Source of the DNA: Clostridiales bacterium
Lineage (GTDB): Bacteria; Bacillota; Clostridia; Christensenellales; Pumilibacteraceae
Assembly: GCA_015055625.1 (NCBI GenBank)
Contig: SVHU01000012.1
Coordinates: 14,975 to 72,759 of the forward strand
Length of the DNA: 57,785 nucleotides
Direction: 5' to 3'
The notes beneath the pieces are model-generated. The model was not told the DNA's origin and did no database searches. It saw only the letters and a program-made list of their open reading frames with translations. Of this stretch, positions 17,571 through 26,355 are shown in pieces. The position numbers and the translations under genes are program-made. How positions within the stretch are numbered: the stretch's first letter is position 1; every line of letters starts with the position of its first letter.

Positions 17571-18737
17571 CTAAATAACCTTTTTGCCGTTACAAACAAG
17601 ACCGACAAGCTCTAAACTATCGGAAAGAATACAAATATCTGCGCGCTTGCCAACTTCTAAGCTTCCGACTTCATTGTCAATTTTTATTACTTTTGCGGGA
17701 TTGAGCGTACCCATTTTTACAGCGTCTACAAGCGGAATACCTGCATCTACAAGGTTTTTAACCATTTGTCTGACGCTTGTAATACTGCCTGCAAACCTGC
17801 TTCCGTCCGCAAGAGTAGCCACGCCGTCGCCAATAATAACGTCCTGAGCGTTTTCTCCGCTACCCAGCTTATACACTTTTCCGTCCTTTTTCATACCCGC
17901 GCATCTTAGCGAATCGGACACTACGCAAACCTTATCGCTACCCTTTACTTTTATTATCATTCTTGCAAGAAGCGGTGGAATATGCTTATTGTCCGCAATA
18001 ATCTCCGCCGTAAGCCTATCGTCCAAAAGACCGTACTCTCTAAGCCCCACGTTTCTCACTCCGTCCACAAACCTAAGCTCACTCATTGCGCAATACAAGT
18101 GCGTAAGGTGGCTAAGACCGTTTTCGATAGCAGGCATAAAATTTGGATAAACGCCGTCGTCGTGCCCTCCGCTTACCACTACGCCTTTATCAACAAACGC
18201 TTTTGTCATTTTATCCGCGCCCGTAAGCTCGGGTGCAATCGTAATAGTTTTTATAACGTCGGCAAAATCAAGCAAAAACGAATAATCATCCTTTGAGGGC
18301 ACTAGCAAATCTTCTTCCTTTTGCGCGCCCTTATTGCGCTTGGACAAATACGGTCCTTCTACGTGCGCGCCTACCACCTTGCAATCTCCGCTTTGCTTGC
18401 GCATATAGTTTTTACAAAACTCCAAAAATTCGATAATCTCGCCTTTGGGAGCCGTACAAGAAGTTGCTACCACGCTAGTTGTTCCGTTGTTCAGATGAAA
18501 AGCAAGCGCCTTAGAAAAAGCCTCTTCGCTTTTATCCATAAAGTCCGCGCCATAACCGCCGTGAGTGTGAATATCCACAAATCCGCTCGTTACTGTTTTC
18601 CCGCTCGCATCAATCACTTCTTCGTCGGTTTTTGGCGATACGTATGCGTCTATTTGAGTAATTTTACCGTTTTCTACCCTGATATCCGCCTTTATTATTT
18701 TAGTGGGAAGAACCACGTTTCCGTTCCTGATTATCAT
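17571..18737 (-). CDS. nagA: N-acetylglucosamine-6-phosphate deacetylase
   Basis: A 388-residue amidohydrolase-fold enzyme that removes acetate from GlcNAc-6-phosphate. It has the metal motif VDIHTHGGYG, HVEGPYL, GGHDDGVYP, the THL substrate motif (here THLYCAM, where most relatives have THLFNAM) and the general-base Asp in VVSDSL followed by AGMKKDGKVY. The start is the ATG at 18737. The stop of the upstream epimerase gene (TGA at 18740-18742) lies just before it, with GGAG in the overlap, so translation is probably coupled. The product feeds the NagB-like enzyme encoded next. A clear member of the family. Confidence 0.92.
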   Translation of the reverse strand: MIIRNGNVVLPTKIIKADIRVENGKITQIDAYVSPKTDEEVIDASGKTVTSGFVDIHTHGGYGADFMDKSEEAFSKALAFHLNNGTTSVVATSCTAPKGEIIEFLEFCKNYMRKQSGDCKVVGAHVEGPYLSKRNKGAQKEEDLLVPSKDDYSFLLDFADVIKTITIAPELTGADKMTKAFVDKGVVVSGGHDDGVYPNFMPAIENGLSHLTHLYCAMSELRFVDGVRNVGLREYGLLDDRLTAEIIADNKHIPPLLARMIIKVKGSDKVCVVSDSLRCAGMKKDGKVYKLGSGENAQDVIIGDGVATLADGSRFAGSITSVRQMVKNLVDAGIPLVDAVKMGTLNPAKVIKIDNEVGSLEVGKRADICILSDSLELVGLVCNGKKVI

Positions 18738-18739
18738 AC

Positions 18740-19930
18740 TCAAAACTCCAGTTTTTCGCCGTTTGCAATACGGGTAAGCAACTGACTTAAAATCATAAAC
18801 GCTCTGACGTTGTGGAACGGTCCTTTCCAATCGCTACCCTTAATGTAGTTTATGGGCGTTCCGTCGCGATGAAGATGCCCAAACCACTCGGGATGTCCCT
18901 CGTCGGGGAAATGCGCGAAAACGTAAGATTTAATCTTATCAAACAGCTCTAAATACTTTTCGTCTTTTGTAAACCAGTATGCGTAAGTTAGCGCAATCAT
19001 AGCCTCGCAGTGCACCCACAAAAGCTTCATATCCCACTCAAGCGAAAGCACCGGCTTGTTTTCTACGTCCACAAAATAGAACATTCCGCCTTTCTCTTTA
19101 TCCCAGCCTCTTTCTATCGACCACTCAGTGATTTTGATACACTTTTCCATAAGGCTAGCGTCCTTTCTATGCACCGCTTCCTTCATCATAAACCACGCCG
19201 TTTCCAAGCTATGACCGGGATTGATAAAACGTCCGTCGGGAGTATTGAGCCTTGCGCCGTTTGGTTCAACAGTTTCAAAGAGCGCCTTTTCATCTTCCTT
19301 TACAAACATATTCAAAATCGTGTCCAAGCTGTTTGAGATGACCTCGTCATACTTAACGTTATCGTCAATCTCACGCATGCACTGAGCAACGTTCATCATT
19401 ATCATAACAATGCTATGTCCGCGATTTTTTCTGGTTTTTGGATTTACCTTTGCAGGGAAAACGCCCGGCGTTGTGTAATAGTAGAGCATCTTGTCAAACA
19501 ACTTTATTGCTCGCTCTTTAGCTTCTTGTAATCCCGTCGCCTTATAATACTCAGCATACCCCATAACGGCAAACGCTTCCGAAAAATAATACCTTCTCTC
19601 CACAAGCGGTTTTCCGTCCCTGGTTACTCTAAAATACATGTGTCCGTTGTCTGCAAAGCAATACTTGTTTATAAAATCATATCCGCACTTTGCGCAATCC
19701 AGCCACTCTTGTTTTTTGCCAAACTCGTTATAAAGCTTAGAGAACATCCACAAACTTCTGCCCTGTTGCCAAACGGATTTATCCTCGTAAAAAAGCTCGC
19801 CGTCGCGCATAAATCCGCACAAATATCCACCGTATTCATAATCGGGCGAAAGCTCCGTCCAAAACGGCGCGAAGTTGCCAAGCAACACTTCTTCAAACTC
19901 TTTAGCCCATTTATCCAATCTTGTTTTCAT
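18740..19930 (-). CDS. N-acylglucosamine 2-epimerase family protein (AGE)
   Basis: A 396-residue (alpha/alpha)6-barrel protein. Typical AGE-family features are WQQGRSLWMFSKL, RGHSIVMIMMNVAQ, NPGHSLETAWFM with its catalytic His, and LLWVHCEAMIALTYAY. The family interconverts GlcNAc with ManNAc, or epimerises mannose, glucose or cellobiose. Its place directly before nagA and nagB favours ManNAc to GlcNAc, which would bring sialic-acid-derived sugar into the pathway after phosphorylation. No kinase is encoded nearby. Start at 19930, preceded by GAGGAAAAGAGT. It follows glycosidase-like gene 2 by 66 bp in the same operon. The family is certain, the substrate inferred. Confidence 0.88.
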   Translation of the reverse strand: MKTRLDKWAKEFEEVLLGNFAPFWTELSPDYEYGGYLCGFMRDGELFYEDKSVWQQGRSLWMFSKLYNEFGKKQEWLDCAKCGYDFINKYCFADNGHMYFRVTRDGKPLVERRYYFSEAFAVMGYAEYYKATGLQEAKERAIKLFDKMLYYYTTPGVFPAKVNPKTRKNRGHSIVMIMMNVAQCMREIDDNVKYDEVISNSLDTILNMFVKEDEKALFETVEPNGARLNTPDGRFINPGHSLETAWFMMKEAVHRKDASLMEKCIKITEWSIERGWDKEKGGMFYFVDVENKPVLSLEWDMKLLWVHCEAMIALTYAYWFTKDEKYLELFDKIKSYVFAHFPDEGHPEWFGHLHRDGTPINYIKGSDWKGPFHNVRAFMILSQLLTRIANGEKLEF

Positions 19931-19996
19931 ACTCTTTTCCTCGTTTTTTGTCAAAAAATCCTAAATACGTATACTGTTTTATGTCAAAACTGCGTT

Positions 19997-21508
19997 TTAG
20001 CCAAGCTTTACGTAACCACGGCGCGCAACCCTTTTCATGGTTGTACCATAGTCCTCGTCAAACGTTCTCATCAGCTGACTAGCCACCGCTTGGGGGAAAT
20101 ACACTCCGCCGTCAAACGTACCTGCAAGGCAAATATTGACAGGACCTTGCGCGTTTTCTTTTATACATTCAAGCAACTTTTTAGCATACTCGCCATACTG
20201 CATCCAGTCCGCCGAAAATTCTCGCCACGCGCTCTCTCTCACCTTTGAGTCGTGCTCGCAAATCTCGTCCGCATTCACGCCCATAACAAACGGACCGCGT
20301 TGAGAAACGAACTTTGACCAGTCCAACGTCATTGCGCCCTTTAGCACAAGTCCGACAGGCGCATTAGCTCGAAGCTTGAGAATTTTTTTTGTAACCTCTA
20401 ACGATTGCTGAATTTTATCCTCATCAACGTCGCCAGGCGCGTAAGAGTATGGGAAAGCGCCCCTGTCTTCCCACCAACCGACTTCCTTACCGTCTTTTAT
20501 CTTACTGTGGAACTTTAGCGTTCTTGCGCAGTCCTCCCACAAGATTTCCACTCGCTTATCCACCTTTGCAATCTCGTCCAGCCTGTTTTCTACCGACGAA
20601 GAATGTAAACCGAACTGAAGTTTTAGGGAGGGATATTTTTCGAAAAGCTCGGCTGAAGTATTGTTTACAAGCGTAGTTACCGCCTCTGCAATAAGTCTTC
20701 CGCCTATAAACTCGTCGCCACGCTCGGTAAACGATTGAAAATATATACCGTCGCAACCTATCGGCGCGTACTGCGTTTCGTATTCTTTAACAATTTTCTC
20801 TTGGAGTTTTTTTAACGCCTCGTCGCTAATATCTAACACTTCGTTGCAATGTTCTTGCCAACCCCACGCATAGCCGTACAAAACCTCTATACCGTACGAA
20901 TGTGCATACTCGATAACATCTCTAGCATTAAGGGGTACAAAATCATTCCAAATAATAAGCTGATTGAGCTTAAGTCTTGCCATATTCTCAATATACTCAA
21001 TATAGTTATTTATCGGGTGTCCCCAAGTAAACACGCTTCTGGTCGCAAAATTAGGACTTTCTGCAAAACTTCCGGCGCGCATTGGTCTATCAAAAATTTG
21101 CTCAACCATACGTACCGCATTTCCGCACGCAAAAATGTTTTCGTGCACGTAGTCATCCACAAAACTTACCGCGCCATAATAAAGCTCTGCTTCGTCAAAC
21201 GCGGTTATAACTACTATTCTGTCGCCGTTATCCACCTCGCGCTTAGCAACCTTTATCAAAAAGCCGTCCTTTGGAATTTCCTCTTCTTTCACAAATTTCC
21301 TAACCGTTTCGCTCTCTTGATAAAGCCCGATAACGATAGCGTTTTTCTCAATCTCCGCTCCGTCCTTTTCACACGGAAGCACGCAAATACGGTATACGCC
21401 GGTTTCTCTAATAAGCCACTTGCCGGCTTCCTTTGACAAAAAATCCACCGCGCGCTTTTGAATACCCTCGTATTTTGTGTAAATAATTTTCCAATCGTTT
21501 TGCTTCAT
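19997..21508 (-). CDS. Glycoside hydrolase-like protein, paralogue 2
   Basis: A 503-residue relative of the protein at 15052, with the same two-part layout: an N-terminal alpha/beta domain ending near AELYYGAVSFVDDYV and a barrel with NQLIIWNDFVPLNARDV, IGCDGIYFQSFTER and VEILWEDC. It differs from its paralogue by an insert of roughly 15-20 residues after WEDC (FHSKIKDGKEVGWWEDRG). No signal peptide. It is the first gene of a four-gene operon with the AGE epimerase, nagA and nagB, so it probably releases an N-acetylhexosamine or ManNAc-type sugar from an imported oligosaccharide. I start at the ATG at 21508; a GTG nine bases upstream is possible. The activity is inferred from context. Confidence 0.72.
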   Translation of the reverse strand: MKQNDWKIIYTKYEGIQKRAVDFLSKEAGKWLIRETGVYRICVLPCEKDGAEIEKNAIVIGLYQESETVRKFVKEEEIPKDGFLIKVAKREVDNGDRIVVITAFDEAELYYGAVSFVDDYVHENIFACGNAVRMVEQIFDRPMRAGSFAESPNFATRSVFTWGHPINNYIEYIENMARLKLNQLIIWNDFVPLNARDVIEYAHSYGIEVLYGYAWGWQEHCNEVLDISDEALKKLQEKIVKEYETQYAPIGCDGIYFQSFTERGDEFIGGRLIAEAVTTLVNNTSAELFEKYPSLKLQFGLHSSSVENRLDEIAKVDKRVEILWEDCARTLKFHSKIKDGKEVGWWEDRGAFPYSYAPGDVDEDKIQQSLEVTKKILKLRANAPVGLVLKGAMTLDWSKFVSQRGPFVMGVNADEICEHDSKVRESAWREFSADWMQYGEYAKKLLECIKENAQGPVNICLAGTFDGGVYFPQAVASQLMRTFDEDYGTTMKRVARRGYVKLG

Positions 21509-21542
21509 TTTCCCCACTCTCTAAAAAAAGAATTGACGCTTG

Positions 21543-21609
21543 TTCGCTTTTATTAAAAATCACAAACGTTCACTTTTATTATTTTACCACACGTACACTC
21601 TTTCGTCAA
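21543..21609 (-). promoter_or_regulatory. Promoter and direct repeats of the epimerase-nagA-nagB operon
   Basis: On the minus strand: TTGACG (21604-21609), 17-bp spacer, TAAAAT (21581-21586). Between the promoter and the gene lie two direct copies of GTTCRCTTTTATTA on the plus strand, at 21543-21556 and 21568-21581, 25 bp apart. The second touches the -10 box, so these are candidate repressor sites. Confidence 0.65.
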
Positions 21610-21657
21610 TACCTAAATCAATACAAAAATGTCGTTTTTCGAAACTGAATTGTAAAC

Positions 21658-21702
21658 AAAAAAACAAGAATGAAAAATATCAATCTTCATCCTTGCTTTT
21701 CT
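21658..21702 (-). terminator. Terminator of the GH43 gene
   Basis: An imperfect stem, AAAAACAAGAATGAA with TTCATCCTTGCTTTT, followed on the minus strand by a T run. It resembles the T-type hairpins of the repeat arrays. Confidence 0.75.
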
Positions 21703-21715
21703 CTTTATAAATTTT

Positions 21716-22600
21716 TTATCTTTCAGCCGTTATCAGTCCGTCTTTTACAATAAGCTTGCAAACTCTTGCCGTGCGGTATTTTTCCCCATAGGTACGTGCA
21801 TGGTATATTGCGTAATACTCGCCCTTATGCTTTATAACGCTATGATGTCCCGTACCCTCTTCAACGTCGTTTTTAATAATAACTGGAGCAAACTTATCAT
21901 TGTTAGTGTGTTTTTCGTAAACTACTTTCGTAAGATCCATTTCGTCCGTTTTGCACGCTGAATATCCTACGTGATAGGTATCGTCCTGATAACATCCACC
22001 GCTATACATTACGTACTGCCAGCCGTCCTCATAAAACCAGAACGGGCCCTCTATCGTATGCCATCTATGATCGGGGGTATACGACGGCGTAAAAATTTCC
22101 TCGTCAAAGGTAGGCACGATTTTTTCTACGGGCTTACCCTCTACCGTGTACGGATCTAAAAGTCTGTCCACGTATACGCGGGTACCAATTCTGTCGCCCT
22201 CTTCGTTGTTTTTTGCAAACCACAAAAACAAGCCCTCGTCCGTCTTTACCACGTGCGAATCTATCGAAAAATAATCATAAAGCTTTTTCTCGTTTTCGAA
22301 CGGACCGAGCGGAGAATTTCCACAAAGCGCGTACATAAACTGAAACTCGTTACCGCGAATAAAGGATACGTACATATAATATTTATCCTCGATCTTGATA
22401 ACAGAGGGCGCCCAAAACGTTTTTCCCTCACCGCTAAGCTTGGTTACAACGCCCTCAAACTTCCATTCTCCAAATATATCGTCTGACGAGTACGCCTCTA
22501 CGCCATCGCCTGCCGTTACGTACAAATAAAATCTTCCGCCATCCTCGAAAATAAACGGATCTGCCTGACTTCTGTTTTGAACGTTAAATAATAATTTCAT
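21716..22600 (-). CDS. Glycoside hydrolase family 43 protein
   Basis: A 294-residue five-bladed beta-propeller protein. The three expected acids are visible: Asp14 in QADPFIFED, an Asp in SIDSHVV (pKa modulator) and a Glu in TIEGPFWF (acid). Other family marks are FWAPSVIKIEDKYYMYVS and GTGHHSVI. GH43 enzymes usually release arabinose or xylose, some galactose. No signal peptide, so it acts on imported oligosaccharides. The start is the ATG at 22600 behind GGGGTGAT, not the upstream in-frame codons. It has its own promoter and terminator and lies just upstream of the epimerase-nag operon. Family sure, sugar specificity not. Confidence 0.88.
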   Translation of the reverse strand: MKLLFNVQNRSQADPFIFEDGGRFYLYVTAGDGVEAYSSDDIFGEWKFEGVVTKLSGEGKTFWAPSVIKIEDKYYMYVSFIRGNEFQFMYALCGNSPLGPFENEKKLYDYFSIDSHVVKTDEGLFLWFAKNNEEGDRIGTRVYVDRLLDPYTVEGKPVEKIVPTFDEEIFTPSYTPDHRWHTIEGPFWFYEDGWQYVMYSGGCYQDDTYHVGYSACKTDEMDLTKVVYEKHTNNDKFAPVIIKNDVEEGTGHHSVIKHKGEYYAIYHARTYGEKYRTARVCKLIVKDGLITAER

Positions 22601-22632
22601 ACGATCACCCCATGTCTTTTGGTATGTATTAA

Positions 22633-22661
22633 AGTATAGCATATTACAAAATCCAATGCAA
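22633..22661 (-). promoter_or_regulatory. Promoter of the GH43 gene
   Basis: On the minus strand: TTGCAT (22656-22661), 17-bp spacer, TATACT (22633-22638). Confidence 0.6.
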
Positions 22662-22712
22662 TAAAAAAATGCAATTTCTTTTTTACCATTTTTTATCCCA
22701 CATAAAAAATAT

Positions 22713-22883
22713 GGCTATGTCACAATAAACGGTTGATTAATTTTTTATGATTTAACGAGGAAAACACAAGAAAGACAAGCGTTATTGTGAGGGCGCATAC
22801 CTGCCTGGTCTGTAACCGAGCAAAACGCGCAGTATTTCGTAGTGTTTTTCCGTTAAAAATCAACCGAATGTTGGGACAGAGCC
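22713..22883. mobile_element. MITE-like element with terminal inverted repeats
   Basis: A 171-bp non-coding element. Its left end, read inward, is GGCTATGTCACAATAAACGG followed by TTGATT. Its right end, read inward from the other strand, is GGCTCTGTCCCAACATTCGG followed by TTGATT. A second inverted pair lies further in (GAGGAAAACAC near 22758 with GTGTTTTTCC near 22845), so the whole element can fold into a long hairpin. It sits between the GH43 and WbsX-like genes. The size, the ends and the lack of coding capacity fit a MITE moved by a transposase encoded elsewhere. I did not identify flanking target duplications. Confidence 0.6.
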
Positions 22884-22924
22884 AAAAATATAACGAGCCG
22901 TATATTTGCGACTCGTTATATTTT

Positions 22925-24031
22925 TTAATTTTCTTCCAAAAAAACTTTTTTTACAGCTTCTAGATATCCATAACCATACAAATCGTCAGGCTCTAAATAA
23001 CTTCCTTCCGTCCACTCGTTCCAGCTATTAACAATAATTAGCGGAGCTTTCATTTGAGGGTGAGAGTCTACGTAATCTTTAGCAAGCTCAAAACCCTTTT
23101 GAACGTTTTGAGGCGTATTGTCATAGCAAATCCACTTTCTACGCGGTGTTACATAGCGCACCGTATTATCCCAGCCAAGCGAAACGTGAGGATAGAACGG
23201 CGCTTTTACCGTTTCTTCCACACATTTCCACTCGTTCTTTACGTCTTCTAATAATTCTAAGTACGTTCTGTTCATAGGCGCATAATCAAAGAAGTTATAG
23301 TGCGTTACGCCGTCAAAATTCGCCATATTAATAAAATCAAGAATGGACGTTTTTTCATCAAGCATTCTTGCTCTATACTTTGGACTACGAATAGTTAAAT
23401 GAAGTTCAAGACCAGGAAAGCCTGCTTTTACCGTTTCTTCCCTAAAATACTTAAGCGCGTCTAGCGTTTCCTTTACTCCGCCTAGTCCCCTAACAAGATT
23501 TTCCGTATCAAAAAGCATATACACAGGTTTTCCATCGATTTTATAATAAGACGGATGTGAAAAATACTTTTCTATGGTGCGATGAACAATGTGTTCAAAC
23601 GTTTTCCTATCTACTGCGCCATCCCAAATGGGAATATTCTTATCGGGCAAATTCTTACACCAAAGTGTGTTTGCAGTATGATTTGCCCACATAAGATAAA
23701 ACTTAACTTTATCATTATTGCGCGCTTTAAGATATCCGTCGTTTAGACACTGCTCTAAAAACGGACGATTGTCAAACCAATACCAATCGTAAATGAAAAC
23801 GTTTACACCGTGGCTAGACGCTGCTTCAATCTGCATTTCCATAACGTACCTATCAGCTTCGTTTACGTATCCCCACAAAGGTTTTCTTGGCCAGGTGTGC
23901 TCATCAAAAAACTTCTTCGCGCTCTTTACCGACTCCCATTCGCCATAGCCTTCTTGCCAAAACATCCTTGTTCTTGGTTCGTCGCCAGTATATGCTGGCC
24001 ATATATATGCCGCTACGTCATACTTCTTCAT
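22925..24031 (-). CDS. WbsX / GH99-like domain protein
   Basis: A 368-residue TIM-barrel-type protein. Signature stretches of the WbsX family (related to GH99 endo-mannosidases) are visible: YIWPAYTGDEPRTRMFWQEG at the start, NVFIYDWYWFDNRPFLEQCL, FYLMWANHT, and WNEWTEGSYLEPDDLYGYGY near the end. GH99 enzymes cut inside mannose-containing glycans, while WbsX proteins were first described in polysaccharide loci. Beside a GH92 alpha-mannosidase, an intracellular mannan- or N-glycan-trimming role is likely. It has its own promoter. The catalytic residues were not assigned with certainty. Confidence 0.8.
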   Translation of the reverse strand: MKKYDVAAYIWPAYTGDEPRTRMFWQEGYGEWESVKSAKKFFDEHTWPRKPLWGYVNEADRYVMEMQIEAASSHGVNVFIYDWYWFDNRPFLEQCLNDGYLKARNNDKVKFYLMWANHTANTLWCKNLPDKNIPIWDGAVDRKTFEHIVHRTIEKYFSHPSYYKIDGKPVYMLFDTENLVRGLGGVKETLDALKYFREETVKAGFPGLELHLTIRSPKYRARMLDEKTSILDFINMANFDGVTHYNFFDYAPMNRTYLELLEDVKNEWKCVEETVKAPFYPHVSLGWDNTVRYVTPRRKWICYDNTPQNVQKGFELAKDYVDSHPQMKAPLIIVNSWNEWTEGSYLEPDDLYGYGYLEAVKKVFLEEN

Positions 24032-24061
24032 TTTTTCTCACTCCTTAATTTTTGTGATTTT

Positions 24062-24090
24062 ATCATATCACATTAAGGCTGAGTTTTCAA
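24062..24090 (-). promoter_or_regulatory. Promoter of the WbsX/GH99-like gene
   Basis: On the minus strand: TTGAAA (24085-24090), 17-bp spacer, TATGAT (24062-24067). Confidence 0.6.
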
Positions 24091-24136
24091 TGGGTAATTT
24101 TTACCTTTATTGTAGTTATTTTTTACTTTATCTTTT

Positions 24137-26227
24137 TTATTTGCGCTTCATAATAAATCGTAAAACGCCACCTTTCATAATCTCTTGCATCGAAATCTCA
24201 AATACGTGTAGCTGTTTTTCGTTAAAAAACACCTTGTCAACATATATTTCGTCTTCGCTTTTTCTCTCTCGTATTATCCTAAGCGTATTACCACTAGAAA
24301 GTTTTATACTCGCTTCGTCTATTTGTGGCGAGCCTATCAAAAACACTCCGCTTCCACTTTTAGGGAACAATCCTAAAGCATTAAACACAAACAACGACGA
24401 CAACCCACCCGAATCATTGTTGCCAGGCAAACCACTTACGCCTAGTCCAAACGAACGATTTATACATTCGTGCATAATCTCACATAGTCTATCGTGTCTG
24501 TCAGCATAAATATAAGCATACGGCGTTTCCATATCACATTCGTTATTAAAACCCTCAAACCTATGATATTGAGTTTGTGCAATATCGTCGTACGCATTAA
24601 GATGCGTTATTTGCTTTACGCTCTGACCAGAAAATCCAAAAAAATTATCGAGCATCAAAGCAAACTTTTCTTTTCCCCCTGCTAACTCAACTCTATCTTC
24701 CATATTGCTTTGCAATCTAAACGAATAAGTATACCTATCCCCTTCATAATATTTTGACTTGTTTGACATTAACCCGTCGCTTGCATACGCGTTAATCCAA
24801 TACTTAGACAAGTCAATTAATCTAGCTTTTAATTTTTCGTTATTCGTAATATTCGCAACACTCAAACACGCGTCGCTAACGTCCAAAATATGTGTAAAAC
24901 GCTCAAAGTAACCACTTGCTAGAAAATCCTTATAATCATCTCTATCTAATTCGCGCTGTATGCACTCTTCGATATCAAATACGTTAGCCCCGCCTACTCC
25001 CATAAAATACGCATCGCAAAGTGTAAAAATTGCCAACATTTTTGCTTGCTCTTCACACGGAAACACGTTAGACAACCCAAAACTACAAGGAATTTTCCCT
25101 AACGTTTTGCTGATATTTACTATCCCTTTTACAATCTTTTCTCCCATCTTTGGATAGCTCAAAAAAATAAGTGGTAAAACAGTCTTGTATTGATCCCAAA
25201 AGGTTGCAAAATCCGTAATACACTCCCCATCTACCCCAAAAACTCGCTCGCCCGTCATATCTGTTGGTTTTATTAGAGAGTGATATAAATTGGAATAAAA
25301 TTTTTGCGTTATATCTTCGCTTGCTTTAATGCTAAATACCGATAAATACTCGTTCCACGTGTCATTCGCCTTTTTTACAACGTTTTCAAATTTTTCAGTA
25401 ACTTCCCTTACGCTTTTAATTGCAAGCGCTCTAGACACGGTAGAATAACCAACTTTCAATTGCGCCGTATCATCTATAACGTCAAATACAACACCGTAAG
25501 GCGAAAGCATATTTTTAGCATAAACTCCACTACGTTCAACGTTTTTTTCAAACAATTTTACGCTCGCACTTTCGCTCTCGATTGACACAAAAAAGTGCAA
25601 ACGTATACCAGAAAACACGCCACTAAAGGCTATTTCATTATTATTTAATATCTCTATCTCACTCTCTGAAACTTTCGCAAAATAACTATTTCCAAACTCT
25701 TTACAAAGTCCGTTATTAGAAAAATCAATAGCTATTCTTCCACCGTTTTTTTCAAAAGTATATTTATGAATCGCAACGTTATTACTTACCGAAAGTTCAC
25801 AAACAATATCGTCAATTCTCGCTTTGTAGTATCCTGGTTTTGCTTGTTCTCTCCTAAGTTTTTTAGGCTCGTTAAAATTAGCAATATCCCCATAAAAGGG
25901 CGACACTATTGCATAATTATAATAATACTGTATTGCGCCCGTTCCCGACTGATGCAAGTGCGAAAATCCAATAACATACGGCTCTTTAGCAAGTTTTTTT
26001 ATTCCACCACAACTGTTAGGATAGTGCAATCCATATCCAGTAGGATATCCCCCACTATACGCTCCAACCGACATTTTACCAAACGGCAAAGTAGCGTGTG
26101 GAGTGGTGTTTCCACAAAGCGCTTTTATATAAAACCACTTTGATGCAAGCCCGTCATCAAAAAATCTATCAGTTTCGCCGTTACCATAAAACACGTCAAC
26201 GCGCTTGCAATAATCAGTTTTCTTCAT
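24137..26227 (-). CDS. Glycoside hydrolase family 92 (exo-alpha-mannosidase type)
   Basis: A 696-residue two-domain protein of near-normal GH92 length. The N-terminal beta-sandwich has GNTTPHATLPFGKMSVGAYS and GFSHLHQSGTG. The C-terminal (alpha/alpha)6 barrel has TDFATFWDQYKTVLPLIFLS and the late GLPGNNDSGGLSSLFVFNAL motif, followed by GLFPKSGSG. GH92 enzymes are calcium-dependent exo-mannosidases acting on alpha-1,2-, 1,3- or 1,4-mannose. Most relatives read GNDD or GNED in the late motif where this one has GNNDSGG, so the calcium or catalytic site may be modified. No signal peptide. It follows the GH78 gene by 128 bp on the same strand. Confidence 0.88.
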   Translation of the reverse strand: MKKTDYCKRVDVFYGNGETDRFFDDGLASKWFYIKALCGNTTPHATLPFGKMSVGAYSGGYPTGYGLHYPNSCGGIKKLAKEPYVIGFSHLHQSGTGAIQYYYNYAIVSPFYGDIANFNEPKKLRREQAKPGYYKARIDDIVCELSVSNNVAIHKYTFEKNGGRIAIDFSNNGLCKEFGNSYFAKVSESEIEILNNNEIAFSGVFSGIRLHFFVSIESESASVKLFEKNVERSGVYAKNMLSPYGVVFDVIDDTAQLKVGYSTVSRALAIKSVREVTEKFENVVKKANDTWNEYLSVFSIKASEDITQKFYSNLYHSLIKPTDMTGERVFGVDGECITDFATFWDQYKTVLPLIFLSYPKMGEKIVKGIVNISKTLGKIPCSFGLSNVFPCEEQAKMLAIFTLCDAYFMGVGGANVFDIEECIQRELDRDDYKDFLASGYFERFTHILDVSDACLSVANITNNEKLKARLIDLSKYWINAYASDGLMSNKSKYYEGDRYTYSFRLQSNMEDRVELAGGKEKFALMLDNFFGFSGQSVKQITHLNAYDDIAQTQYHRFEGFNNECDMETPYAYIYADRHDRLCEIMHECINRSFGLGVSGLPGNNDSGGLSSLFVFNALGLFPKSGSGVFLIGSPQIDEASIKLSSGNTLRIIRERKSEDEIYVDKVFFNEKQLHVFEISMQEIMKGGVLRFIMKRK

Positions 26228-26355
26228 TATTTAACACTCCAACTCTGTATAACACAACTATTAGCAACACCATCATAAAACACAGTTGCGCTCATTATCT
26301 TATAATTAACGCAACGTCGTTGTTTCAACGCTTTCTTACAATATTAATAAACCCG

